64,000 nt of DNA from Candidatus Methanomethylophilaceae archaeon (GCA_944321505.1 CALULN010000014.1:1-64000); one strand, 5' to 3'; positions 1 to 8,829 are shown, numbered from the stretch's first letter. The notes: generated by a model from the letters alone, not told the origin. Program-made: numbers and translations.

Positions 1-703
1 GGACGCCCAGGAGAGCCCCTACTCCCTCGTGCCGCTCAAATCCCTGGTGTCCAAGGGCTTCGACTACTGGGCGCTGGGGCACATACACAAGCCCATGGTG
101 CTCTCCACCGACCCCTATGTGGTCTACCCCGGATGCATCCAGGGCCGCAGCTCCAAGGACTCCGGCCCCAGGGGCGCATACCTCGTGACGGTCCAGGACG
201 GCTCGGTCGTCAGGACCGATTTCATCACCCTGTGCGCCATCGAATGGACCGATGTCAGGGTCACCATCGATATGGACATGGACCTGCCCGCCTTCGTCGC
301 CTCCGCATCCTCCCGCTGCCGTCCCGGGTCACTGGTCCGCCTTTTCGCCGACGGCACCGGCCCCCTGAACTCCAAGCTGAGGCTCTACGGCTCGGATGTG
401 CGGAAGCTGTTCGAGGAGGCCTCCGGGTGCATATGCACGGGTCTGGAGGTGTCCACCCTGCCGGAGATAGACCTGGATGAGCGCTCCCGCAGCGGGGACT
501 TCACCGCCATGGTCATCTCCCACGGACGCGAGATGGTCAAGAGCATGAGCAGGCAGGAGATCATAGACGCCATATGCTTCACCGGCGCCTCATCGTACCT
601 GAGGCCCATATTCGAGTCCATGGACTCCGAGGAGCTCAGAGGGCTGCTGGAGGACGCCGTGGCGTTCGTGGTCGAGAAGATGAGGGAGGCGGAGTCGAGA
701 TGA
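1..703 (+). CDS. SbcD/YhaO-like metallophosphoesterase (5' end missing)
   Basis: The 3' part of a calcineurin-like phosphoesterase of the DNA repair exonuclease type; its start lies before the window (reading frame begins at base 2). Near the beginning of the visible part is WALGHIHKP, the GHxH metal-binding motif that normally closes the catalytic phosphoesterase domain. The following ~190 residues correspond to the C-terminal cap region. The next gene starts inside the stop codon (ATGA overlap at 700-703) and encodes an SbcC/YhaN-like ATPase, so the two are translationally coupled and probably form a nuclease-ATPase complex for processing DNA ends. The identity as SbcD/YhaO/Mre11-related is inferred from the motif and this pairing; the catalytic N-terminus cannot be seen. 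Confidence 0.8.
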   Translation, partial: DAQESPYSLVPLKSLVSKGFDYWALGHIHKPMVLSTDPYVVYPGCIQGRSSKDSGPRGAYLVTVQDGSVVRTDFITLCAIEWTDVRVTIDMDMDLPAFVASASSRCRPGSLVRLFADGTGPLNSKLRLYGSDVRKLFEEASGCICTGLEVSTLPEIDLDERSRSGDFTAMVISHGREMVKSMSRQEIIDAICFTGASSYLRPIFESMDSEELRGLLEDAVAFVVEKMREAESR

Positions 704-3099
704 GGATAACCAAGGTGGACCTGGAATCATTCGGGTCGGTGCACGGGTTCTTCGCGGACCTCGGCGACAGCAACATGACGCTGATCTACGGCGACAACGA
801 GGCCGGCAAGACCACCATCATGGAGTTCATACGCAGCACGGTCTTCCCCGGGAAGGCTCCCCGCTACCCCGTCCCCAGGAAGACCGACTGCGGTTCCCTC
901 ACCGTCGAGATGTCCGACGGAGGGACCAGGGTGCTCAAGAGGGAGCAGCGCAAGGTCACCGAGCAGGACGGCAAGCTGCTCCCGTCCCAGGAGCTGGGCA
1001 TGGACGCCGAGACCTACAGGTCCCTGTTCGCCCTGGACCTGGATCAGCTCACCAACGACAAGATGCTCAGCGACGGGGAGTTCAGGAAGAGGTTCCTCAC
1101 CGTCCCCGGAGGGGAGAACGTCCCCGAGGTCACCAAATCCATCAGGTCCCGCATGGACGAGCTGATGAGCAAGGAGAGGCTCACCGACGCCAGGATCGTG
1201 GGGCACCTGTACCGCGAGGTGAAGAAGCTGGAGTCGGAGGTGTACGCGGCCTCCGAGGAGGACGACGCATTCGACGCCCTCAGCGCCGAGAAGGACAGGC
1301 TCTCCATAGCTCTGGCGGAGGCAAAGTCCATGTGTCAGGCTGCGGCGTACGAGGAGAACCGGGAGTTCATGCTCGATTCCCTCAAGGACAACATGAAGAC
1401 CCTGGAGGACCTGAAAGCGAGGCGCCAGGCCCTCTCCGAGAGCGACGCGCTGACCGACGAGCTGGTCCGCAGGGAGGCGGAGCTGCGCACCCGCATCTCC
1501 GCATTGGACGAGCTCCTGGAGGCGCAGGCCGAGCCGGAGAGGACCGATTTCGGCAAGATGTGCGCCGGAGACATCATGTCCCTCGCCCCGGAGATAGAGG
1601 AGGCCTGGTCCGCCAGGTCCCGCATAGGCATGCTGGACGGCACCGTCAGGGACCTCAGAGCATCCATAGAGGCGGACACCGCCGCCATCAACGCATTGGC
1701 ATCCTCTCACGGCATGACCCCGGAGGAGCTCATCGCCGTCGCAGGCAGGAAGGAGCTCAGGGACACCGTGGAGGGCAGGAGGACAAGGGAGCTGTCCGCA
1801 TATCAGAAGCACAGGTACTCCCGCATGCTCATGGCCGGAGGCGCCGTCATAGCCGCAGTTGGCGTGGGCATGGCGGCCATGGGCCTCCCGGTCCCCGGTG
1901 CCGTGGCGGTCATTGCCGGCGCCCTCGCCGCCGCGTCGCCGTTCCTGCTCCCCAAGATCCGTGACAGGCTGGGCAGCAGGGACCGCACCGACTGGCCCGC
2001 CCTCATGCGCTCCAACGGCCTCCCGGAGACCGACCGCGAGGGGGCCAGGAGGCTGTTCGCCGACTCCGACACCATGTCCGAGCTGTCCAGCAGAAGGGAG
2101 CTCTCCGCATCCAGGCTGGAGGCCTTCTCCGCGGAGCTGGACGAGCTGCAGGCGGGATGCATGTCGGTATGCAGCCGCCTGGGGACCGTGGGCGGGACCA
2201 TCGAGGAGAACCTGGACGACATGTACAGCGTGTACGTCCTGGCCAAGAGCGCGGTGCAGTCGTTCTCCGAATCGGACGGTCTGTCGGACAAGCGCCGCGC
2301 CGCCGAGGACGAGCTGAAAGCGATCCACGGCAGGTTCGGCGGCGAGGAGGACTTCCGCAGGCTGCGCTCGATGAAGGACGAGGCCAGGGAGCTGGACCTC
2401 TCGATCTCCGCTCTCACCGATGCCGTCGAGTCCGCAGCCGGGATGACCTCGGATATAATCGTCAGATCCTCCGATGCAACGAACCGCGGCATGTCCAGAG
2501 AGGAGGCGGAGCAGACCGTGGACTCCATAAACGTCCGCCTCGGCGAGATCAACACCCGCATGAAGCAGATCCGCGACGCCGATGCGGCGGCGGAGCTGAA
2601 GGTGAGACTCGATGTCCAGCGGGCCATGCTCAGAGAGGCCTCCATGGAGTGGGCGGTGCTGTCCCTGGCGGACAACATCATCGGAGAGTGCAGCGACCGC
2701 TTCTACGCCGACATGCAGCCGGGCGTCATGAAGACCGCCAACCGCTACCTGGACCTGATGACCGAGGGGCGCTACCGCCTCGCCAGCGACCCCAGGGACA
2801 GCGAGATCAGCATCGAGGACCGCCGTGGCAAGAAGTACGACGGCGAATGGAGCTCCGGTCTGGGGGACCAGGTTTATCTGGCGGTCAAGATGGCCATCGC
2901 CAAGGAGATGGGCTCCGAGAGGCTGCCCTTCGTCATGGACGACGTGCTGGTTCGGTTCGATGCCAGGCGCAAGCAGGGAGCCTGCCGCGCGATAATGGAC
3001 TTCGCCAGGGACCAGCAGGCGATCATGTTCACCTGCGACAGCTCGCTCGTATCTATGTTCCGTCTGGAGGGACAGCTCAACTACATCATGCTCCCCTGA
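700..3099 (+). CDS. SbcC/YhaN-like ABC-type ATPase with central membrane hairpin
   Basis: A 799-residue RecN/SbcC-type ATPase. The start at 700 overlaps the upstream stop (ATGA) and gives the usual N-terminus MRITKVDLESFG; an open frame upstream of it is only overlap with the phosphoesterase gene. Walker A is GDNEAGKTT at residues 31-39. Long charged, coiled-coil-like segments follow. Around residues 376-420 there are two hydrophobic alanine/glycine/valine-rich stretches that look like a membrane hairpin. The C-terminal head has an ABC-signature-like SSGLGDQVYLA and Walker B LPFVMDDVLVRFD near residue 742. Membrane segments in the middle of the coiled coil are a feature of YhaN-type proteins rather than of classical SbcC/Rad50. 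It probably acts with the upstream phosphoesterase in DNA end processing. Confidence 0.8.
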   Translation: MRITKVDLESFGSVHGFFADLGDSNMTLIYGDNEAGKTTIMEFIRSTVFPGKAPRYPVPRKTDCGSLTVEMSDGGTRVLKREQRKVTEQDGKLLPSQELGMDAETYRSLFALDLDQLTNDKMLSDGEFRKRFLTVPGGENVPEVTKSIRSRMDELMSKERLTDARIVGHLYREVKKLESEVYAASEEDDAFDALSAEKDRLSIALAEAKSMCQAAAYEENREFMLDSLKDNMKTLEDLKARRQALSESDALTDELVRREAELRTRISALDELLEAQAEPERTDFGKMCAGDIMSLAPEIEEAWSARSRIGMLDGTVRDLRASIEADTAAINALASSHGMTPEELIAVAGRKELRDTVEGRRTRELSAYQKHRYSRMLMAGGAVIAAVGVGMAAMGLPVPGAVAVIAGALAAASPFLLPKIRDRLGSRDRTDWPALMRSNGLPETDREGARRLFADSDTMSELSSRRELSASRLEAFSAELDELQAGCMSVCSRLGTVGGTIEENLDDMYSVYVLAKSAVQSFSESDGLSDKRRAAEDELKAIHGRFGGEEDFRRLRSMKDEARELDLSISALTDAVESAAGMTSDIIVRSSDATNRGMSREEAEQTVDSINVRLGEINTRMKQIRDADAAAELKVRLDVQRAMLREASMEWAVLSLADNIIGECSDRFYADMQPGVMKTANRYLDLMTEGRYRLASDPRDSEISIEDRRGKKYDGEWSSGLGDQVYLAVKMAIAKEMGSERLPFVMDDVLVRFDARRKQGACRAIMDFARDQQAIMFTCDSSLVSMFRLEGQLNYIMLP

Positions 3100-3115
3100 T
3101 CGCTTTCCGACAACC

Positions 3116-3358
3116 TTTATAAAGAATGTTTACATTGCGATTGCCGAGGGCAGAGGTACTGTCTCCCTTGATTCACAGAATCACAAATCACAATCACACG
3201 AGGGTGCCCGATGTGCACCCCAGACCTAGCGGCCATTGATGCAGGCGCCGGCGGCGCCGTGGCCATGGATGGGAATCCGAAGGTGGGCGGACAGGCTCCG
3301 CCTGTAGATGGGATTGGATCAAAGCGAGTCAGTGCCTTCTCCCGAAGGGGAAGATCAC
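3116..3358 (+). promoter_or_regulatory. TATA box and long structured leader of dnaG
   Basis: A TATA box (TTTATAAA, 3116-3123) should start transcription near 3145, which leaves about 214 nt before the GTG start at 3359. Most other genes here look leaderless. The leader is rich in stem-loops: GGGTGC/GCACCC at 3202-3220; a stem GGCCA/TGGCC (3231-3264) enclosing GGCGCC-GGC-GGCGCC; GGCGGA/TCCGCC at 3286-3302; and a last hairpin at 3336-3353 with a GAA loop whose 3' arm holds the likely ribosome binding site AGGGGA, 5 nt before the start. The last hairpin could hide the ribosome binding site. It could be a cis-regulatory leader or a separate small RNA; no known riboswitch, SRP RNA or RNase P signature was recognised. 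Confidence 0.5.
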
Positions 3359-4918
3359 GTGAACAGTATAGACCCCAACACGACGAAGTACCTTGTGAGA
3401 GCCAAGATCAACGCCGACGGCGTTGTGGAGAAGCCCGACGTTGTCGGTGCCGTGTTCGGACAGACCGAGGGGCTGCTCGGAGACGAGCTGGACCTGAGGG
3501 ACCTGCAGAAATCCGGAAGGATCGGCAGGATCGAGGTGGAGGTCACCTCCAAGGGCGGCAAATCCGAGGGAGTGATCCTGGTGTCCAGCAGCCTGGACCA
3601 GGTTGAGACCGCCATCCTCGCCTCCGCACTGGAGACCGTGGACCGCGTCGGCCCCTGCAAGGCCTCCATCAAGGTGCTCGGAATCGAGGACGTCCGCGTC
3701 ACCAAGAGGGAGATGGTTGTCGAGAGGGCCAAGGAGCTCCTCAGCGACCTCATGAAGCAGAGCAAGGGAGCAGGCTCCGACATCACCGAGATCATCAGGC
3801 AGAGTATCCAGGTGGATGAGATCACCTCCTACGGCAAGGACCACTGCCCCGCCGGGCCCAACGTGAAGGACTCCGAGGCCATCATCATCGTCGAGGGCAG
3901 GTCCGATGTCATCAATCTCCTGAAGGCGGGCATCAAGAACGCCATCGCAGTGGAGGGCACCAACATCCCCAAGACCGTCCAGGAGCTGTCTAGGGAGAAG
4001 GTCTGCACGGCTTTCGTCGACGGCGACAGGGGAGGGGAGCTGATCCTCAGGGAGCTCTTCCAGGTGGCGGACATCGATTTCGTCGCCCGCGCGCCCCGCG
4101 CCCACGAGGTGGAGGAGCTCTCCGCCAAGCAGCTGGTCAAGTGCCTGAGGAACAAGATCCCCGGCGACCAGTACATGGAGATGAACGGTTTCACCGTGGA
4201 GCGCTTCGAGGACGAGGCCCCCAAGGCGGAAGAGGAGGAGAAGCCCCGCAGGTCTCGCAGGACTGAGGAGGAGGACGAAGAGGAGGAGAGGCCCAGGCGC
4301 ACCCGCAGGTCTGAGGAGCCCAGGGAGCACTCCAGGTCCAGGTTCAACTCCGAGGCCGCCGAGAGGTTCAAGAAGAAGGCCGACGACGACGAGGAGAAGC
4401 CCCGCAGGTCCCGCAGGACCGATGAGGAAGAGGAGAAGCCCCTGAGGTCCCTCAGGGGCACCGACGACGAGCCCGCCGCCGAAGAGGAGGAGAAGCCCCG
4501 CAGGTCCCGCAGGACCGAGGACGAGGGCGACGAGGAGAAGCCCAGGCGCACCCGCAGGACCGACGAGGAGAAGCCCGCCAGGACCTCCCGTGCCAAGAAG
4601 CCCGCTGTGGAGAAGATACTCTCCCCCGAGCAGACCGTCTACCGCGACATCCTCAGGGAGCTCAGCTCCACCCACAACGCCAAGGTCCTCAGCAACGACA
4701 ACGAGATCATGAAGGAGCTCCCCGTCAAGAGCCTGGTGGACACTCTCCGCGAGGACTCCGAGAACGTGGGCGCCATCGTCTTCGACGGCATCATCTCCCA
4801 GAGGATCATCGACGTGGCCTCCGAGAAGAACATCCCGGTGGTCGTGGGCGTCAAGAAGGGCAACATCACCAAGATGCCCGCAGGGATCACCTTCTGGACA
4901 AAGGAAGACCTCAACTGA
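3359..4918 (+). CDS. dnaG: DnaG-type primase with charged repeat insertion
   Basis: Archaeal DnaG, a TOPRIM protein associated with primase activity and, in other archaea, with the RNA exosome. The GTG at 3359 gives the family N-terminus VNSIDPNTTKYLVRAK, while an upstream ATG at 3308 would add 17 residues from the structured leader. The conserved core includes FGQTEGLLGDELDLRDLQ and a TOPRIM domain with IIIVEGRSD and the acidic TAFVDGDRGG. Between about residues 290 and 420 lies a low-complexity insertion of imperfect units of the type EEEKPRRSRRT with runs of Asp and Glu. It separates the TOPRIM core from the usual C-terminal domain (LSPEQTVYRDILRELSSTHN onward). The total is 519 residues. 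The stop overlaps the next gene's start by 1 nt (TGATG), so the two are cotranslated. Confidence 0.93.
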   Translation: MNSIDPNTTKYLVRAKINADGVVEKPDVVGAVFGQTEGLLGDELDLRDLQKSGRIGRIEVEVTSKGGKSEGVILVSSSLDQVETAILASALETVDRVGPCKASIKVLGIEDVRVTKREMVVERAKELLSDLMKQSKGAGSDITEIIRQSIQVDEITSYGKDHCPAGPNVKDSEAIIIVEGRSDVINLLKAGIKNAIAVEGTNIPKTVQELSREKVCTAFVDGDRGGELILRELFQVADIDFVARAPRAHEVEELSAKQLVKCLRNKIPGDQYMEMNGFTVERFEDEAPKAEEEEKPRRSRRTEEEDEEEERPRRTRRSEEPREHSRSRFNSEAAERFKKKADDDEEKPRRSRRTDEEEEKPLRSLRGTDDEPAAEEEEKPRRSRRTEDEGDEEKPRRTRRTDEEKPARTSRAKKPAVEKILSPEQTVYRDILRELSSTHNAKVLSNDNEIMKELPVKSLVDTLREDSENVGAIVFDGIISQRIIDVASEKNIPVVVGVKKGNITKMPAGITFWTKEDLN

Positions 4919-6447
4919 TGACTGAGCAGAGGGAAGTCAGGACCTGGTCGGACGTGGAGGGTCTGACCAGCACGGCGGACATCGCCATCCCCAAGGACCC
5001 CTTGGACAGGGTCCTGGGGCAGGAGGAGGCCATAGAGCTGGCCCGCATTGCGGCCAGGCAGCGCAGGCACCTCCTGCTCGTGGGTCCCCCCGGGACCGGC
5101 AAGTCGATGATCGCCAGGGCGATCTCTATGCAGCTCCAACCTCCGAAGACCGAGATCAGGGTGGCCAACAACCCGGAGAACCCGGAGCGCCCCTTCCTCC
5201 AGATAATCGAGGAGGAGCAGGTCCTCAGGGAGAACAGCTACCACGCCTCCGCTTCCGGGAAGCTCATCGACCCCGAGTCGGCACCCCGCAACGTGGCGGA
5301 GAAGCTCGGATACAGGTGCAAGAACTGCGGGAAGTACTCGTCCCACGACGAGCGCCTCTGCCCCTATTGTCAGAAATCCAAAGTGGAGATAACCGCCCAG
5401 GGCGGGATGATACAGCTCAACGAGATGTTCTCCACCGTCCTCGAGGGCATCCCCGGCATGTCCGGACCCAAACCGAAGGACAGGGTGGTCACATCCCACA
5501 TGCTCGCCGACGGAACCGAGGAGACCATGGTCTTCGAGGCTGCCGGCGACAAGATAAGGGTCCTCGATCAGAAGGCCATGGAGAAGCGCCGCGAGGTGGA
5601 GAAGAACTCCAACCAGAAGGTCATCGTCAAGCTGGACAGGTCGCCCTTCGTCCTCGCCACCGGAGCGTCGGAGACGGAGCTCCTTGGCGATGTGAGGCAC
5701 GACCCCTACGGCGGCCACGCCGGCCTGGGCACGCCCGCCTACGAGCGCGTGGTGGCAGGCGCCATACACGAGGCCCACGAGGGTGTGCTGTTCGTGGACG
5801 AGATCTCCCACCTCGGACCCCTGCAGAGGTTCATCCTCACCGCCATGCAGGACAAGAAGTTCCCCATCATGGGCAGGAACCCCCAGAGCGCAGGCGCCAG
5901 CGTCCGCGTGGACGACGTGCCTTGCGACTTCATCCTGGTGGCCGCCTGCAACATACAGGATCTGGAGAACATCCTATCTCCCCTAAGGTCGAGGATCATC
6001 GGCGGAGGATACGAGGTCCTCGTGGACGTGTCCATGCCCGACACCCCAGAGAACAGGGCCAAGTACGCCCAGTTCGTCGCTCAGGAGGTTGTCATGGACG
6101 GCCACATCCCCCATGCTACCATAGAGTCGGTGGACCTCATCATCGCCGAGGGCCGCTCCCGCGCCAAGGCCGACGGCCAGCTCAACGCCCTCACCCTGAG
6201 GCTCAGGGAGCTGGGCGGGCTCATCCGCGCCGCCGGCGACATGGCCGTCATGGAGGAGTCGGAGTTCATCACCGCCGACCACATCCGCCGCGCCATCAGA
6301 CGCTCCCGCCCCGCCGAGGACCAGATCAAGGAGAGGTACGGCTCGTACACCAAGGGCCTGTCCAAGGACATATCCTCGGCTCAGAAGGAGAAGTCGCAGT
6401 ACTATCTGCAGAACGAGACCGTGGCGGACGACAGGATGTTCAACTGA
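4918..6447 (+). CDS. LonB-like AAA+ ATPase with zinc ribbon, no protease domain
   Basis: A 509-residue AAA+ ATPase closest in motifs to archaeal LonB: VLGQEEAIELARIAARQRRHLLL leads into Walker A GPPGTGKS (residues 56-63), and Walker B is GVLFVDEISHL near residue 290, followed by an LRSRI arginine-finger region and a lid domain. A four-cysteine zinc ribbon (CKNC at 134-137, CPYC at 148-151) sits in the insertion before Walker B. The membrane segments and the Ser-Lys protease domain of real LonB are absent; the protein simply ends after the helical lid with QYYLQNETVADDRMFN. It is therefore probably a remodelling ATPase rather than a protease. Overlap with dnaG suggests a joint role, but no function is established here. 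Confidence 0.8.
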   Translation: MTEQREVRTWSDVEGLTSTADIAIPKDPLDRVLGQEEAIELARIAARQRRHLLLVGPPGTGKSMIARAISMQLQPPKTEIRVANNPENPERPFLQIIEEEQVLRENSYHASASGKLIDPESAPRNVAEKLGYRCKNCGKYSSHDERLCPYCQKSKVEITAQGGMIQLNEMFSTVLEGIPGMSGPKPKDRVVTSHMLADGTEETMVFEAAGDKIRVLDQKAMEKRREVEKNSNQKVIVKLDRSPFVLATGASETELLGDVRHDPYGGHAGLGTPAYERVVAGAIHEAHEGVLFVDEISHLGPLQRFILTAMQDKKFPIMGRNPQSAGASVRVDDVPCDFILVAACNIQDLENILSPLRSRIIGGGYEVLVDVSMPDTPENRAKYAQFVAQEVVMDGHIPHATIESVDLIIAEGRSRAKADGQLNALTLRLRELGGLIRAAGDMAVMEESEFITADHIRRAIRRSRPAEDQIKERYGSYTKGLSKDISSAQKEKSQYYLQNETVADDRMFN

Positions 6448-6889
6448 GGAACAGGATCATCCTGACCCCGTCCCCTCCGTCGTTGTAGTACCCATCGAGA
6501 GGATCCGATTCCCTGAATCCGAAGCGGGAGTAGAACGCCCGTGCGCGCATGTTCTCCTTCCTGACCTCCAGGGTGACGTATCTGCGCATCTCCATGCGGG
6601 CCTGCATAAGCGTGCGCTCTAGCAGCTTGGTCCCTATGCCGCAGCCGCGGCAACCCGGGGATACGGCGAACAGCATTATGCGGATGCCTCCGTCCGCCAG
6701 CCTGGCGGAGCATATCAGCCCCAGCGGCCTGCCGGAGAAGTCGCAGGATACGAACTGTCCCTCCGGCCAGGATTCGGAGAAGGCGTAGAACACATCCGGG
6801 AGGTACTCCTCGTCGAGGGAAGCCGTGACGATGGCGTACAGCTCATCCCTGTCCGACAGCCTCATCTCCCGGATGTAGTTGGGTATCAT
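6440..6889 (-). CDS. GNAT family N-acetyltransferase (RimI-like)
   Basis: A 149-residue GNAT acetyltransferase that would transfer an acetyl group from acetyl-CoA to an amine, possibly a protein N-terminus. The acetyl-CoA binding motif is visible as SPGCRGCGIGTKLLERTL (the Q/RxxGxG/A region), followed by VRKENMRARAFYSRFGF, typical of RimI-like enzymes. Its last 8 bases overlap tail to tail with the AAA+ ATPase gene. Its ATG overlaps the stop of the upstream phospholipase D-like gene (ATGA at 6886-6889), so the two are cotranscribed. The substrate is unknown. Confidence 0.85.
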   Translation of the reverse strand: MIPNYIREMRLSDRDELYAIVTASLDEEYLPDVFYAFSESWPEGQFVSCDFSGRPLGLICSARLADGGIRIMLFAVSPGCRGCGIGTKLLERTLMQARMEMRRYVTLEVRKENMRARAFYSRFGFRESDPLDGYYNDGGDGVRMILFLS

Positions 6890-8829
6890 CTGACCGTCTT
6901 AATCCGCTTCACCGCTATTATCATTGCCACGAGGGCGATTGCGGGTATGTACTTCAGAGGGCCGTCCATGAACCCTCCGGAGCTTCTGTCATCCTCAGCG
7001 GATCCGACCTTGAAGGTGATGCTGTGCACCTCCCCTTCCGGCGTGACCGCCGTCAGAGTGCATTCGGTGGCTTCGTAGAACGTCCAATCCGTTGTCATCC
7101 CTGTTGCTTCGCTCTCACCGTCGCCGTCCAGATCCCATCCGAATTCGCTGCCGAACGGCACGGAGGAGCCGGATGCATCCAGGTGTGTGCGGCCGTCGGA
7201 TTCTGAGATGCGCACATCCAGGTTTACATTCCCGTTGTACACCGGTCCCCAATCGGAGAGGAAGAGCTCCGAGTAGTGATCAGCCACTCCCTCTGAGTCT
7301 ATAATCACAGCAAGCTCGCGGTTCTCGTCGAGGGACGAGTCCGTCCAGTTCACGGATCCGAGCCAGACCCTGTCGTCGACGATGACGCCTTTGTTGTGCA
7401 CAGTCCCGTCCCATACGGAGTACCTCATGTCGATCCCTCCGTAGTCCCGGTAGTGGGTGTAGATGCCGTATCCGTCCTCGGTATCGTCGTCATAAGGGCT
7501 GTCGTAGGTTACATCCACCTGCAGGCGCACATCCAGTCCCAGTTCGGATTTCTCCTTCATCACAGACAGCGGGGAATCCTCATCAAATAACCAGGAGTGC
7601 TGCACGTCCAGCTGCTGGGAGTATATCCTCTCCTCTGCCGAGTCCAGGAAAGCCATCAGGGTCTCTCTGGAGTAATCCGGAGACAGGACCGCCGTGACAT
7701 CCGCGACGTATGATCTGACATCTGCTGTCACAGGATCCGAAGGCTCCAGGATCATCGGTATAGCCGTTGGGTACAGATCATCGAAGTCGTGTATGTCCGA
7801 ACCGTGGGAATCGCTCTCGAACACAGCGGTCATGTAATCTGCGAACTCCGCATCCGTGACGACCGCTCCCCAGCCTCTGTTGCTGTGGAATCCGCTCTCG
7901 GTCCAGTTCTCTGATGTGATTATGACCGTCTCATCGTCGATTATCGCGTATTTGGAGTGGAGGTAGGAGAACCGTTTGTAGGAGTCAGTGCTCTTGATCA
8001 CCTGGACCTCTGCGCCCGACATGGACAGTGCCTTCAGTATGCCCAGTTCGTCGGTATCCATCCCTCCGGCGGGGGACCCCTCGATCAGCAGTCTGATATC
8101 CAGCCCTTCGAGGCAGGCATCCCTCAATGCCGACGCGACGACTTTGTCGTCCATGTCGTACATGCTCACCAGGACGGAGTCCTCCGCCTGCTGTATCGCT
8201 TCTATGACCGGCTCCCCATCGGATTCCGGGAAGGAGAAAGGCTTCACCTCGCAGTCCTCGAATGTGCGGGCGAAGTGGTACTGAGTACGTCCCGGGACAT
8301 GTATCCTCCATTCCTCTCCGTCAAACGGTTCCGAAGAGCCCTTGTTCCTCACCGCAAACTCGCATTTCCCAATCGTTCCGAATGGCTTGCCGGCCCATAG
8401 TCCGCAGGGTTCGCAGTCGCCGTATACGAAGCTGTCAACTATGGTCCCGTCGGCTCTGCACACATGGATGTCGTCGCCTCTGTCGTTGAGGGCGAATCCG
8501 TCATTGACGATGCCCCTGTCACCTTGCAGAACGTAATCGGAGATCTGCATCCACTGCTCGGGTTCCGAGGCAAGGACCGTGATGGATTCCCCTGGACTCA
8601 GGATGAAGGATTCTGTGAAGGATATGATGCCATCCCAATCGGTCACGTGGTAGTCCGCAAGGTCAGCGTCGCTGAACGACATGTTCCTCAGGGTGAATCC
8701 TTCGGAACCCCCGGTAGGGCAAACCATGTCGAGTATCAAACCGTCCGCAGGGTACGCATCCGTATCGGCGGACGCCAGCGGCGAGAGGATAAGCAAAGCA
8801 AGCAGTGCGACAATGCAGAACGCGCGCAT
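6886..8829 (-). CDS. Secreted, membrane-anchored lamin-tail/phospholipase D protein
   Basis: About 647 residues from ATG 8829 (a GTG two codons upstream is also possible). An N-terminal signal peptide (MRAFCIVALLALLILSPLASA) is followed by a lamin-tail-like beta domain (roughly residues 25-140). Two phospholipase D domains carry HxK motifs: LHSKYAIIDDETVIITSENWTESG and VHNKGVIVDDRVWLGSVNWTDSS. A PKD-like beta domain with GWDLDGDGESE comes next, then one membrane helix and a basic tail (KRIKTVR). The catalytic part should face outside the cell. Lamin-tail plus PLD architectures are usually extracellular nucleases or phosphodiesterases; the substrate is not determined. It is cotranscribed with the acetyltransferase downstream. 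Confidence 0.82.
   Translation of the reverse strand: MRAFCIVALLALLILSPLASADTDAYPADGLILDMVCPTGGSEGFTLRNMSFSDADLADYHVTDWDGIISFTESFILSPGESITVLASEPEQWMQISDYVLQGDRGIVNDGFALNDRGDDIHVCRADGTIVDSFVYGDCEPCGLWAGKPFGTIGKCEFAVRNKGSSEPFDGEEWRIHVPGRTQYHFARTFEDCEVKPFSFPESDGEPVIEAIQQAEDSVLVSMYDMDDKVVASALRDACLEGLDIRLLIEGSPAGGMDTDELGILKALSMSGAEVQVIKSTDSYKRFSYLHSKYAIIDDETVIITSENWTESGFHSNRGWGAVVTDAEFADYMTAVFESDSHGSDIHDFDDLYPTAIPMILEPSDPVTADVRSYVADVTAVLSPDYSRETLMAFLDSAEERIYSQQLDVQHSWLFDEDSPLSVMKEKSELGLDVRLQVDVTYDSPYDDDTEDGYGIYTHYRDYGGIDMRYSVWDGTVHNKGVIVDDRVWLGSVNWTDSSLDENRELAVIIDSEGVADHYSELFLSDWGPVYNGNVNLDVRISESDGRTHLDASGSSVPFGSEFGWDLDGDGESEATGMTTDWTFYEATECTLTAVTPEGEVHSITFKVGSAEDDRSSGGFMDGPLKYIPAIALVAMIIAVKRIKTVR

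Noticed and set aside
727-2328. 533-codon antisense frame in the YhaN-like gene
   Set aside because: Low-complexity translation without motifs; the sense strand carries complete ATPase motifs.
3145-3358. SRP RNA or RNase P RNA in the dnaG leader
   Set aside because: Strong hairpins are present, but the conserved SRP domain IV loop and RNase P core sequences could not be found.
4225-4620. Direct repeats that could look like a CRISPR array
   Set aside because: They are in frame, imperfect and encode the charged linker of DnaG; no unique spacers of constant length.
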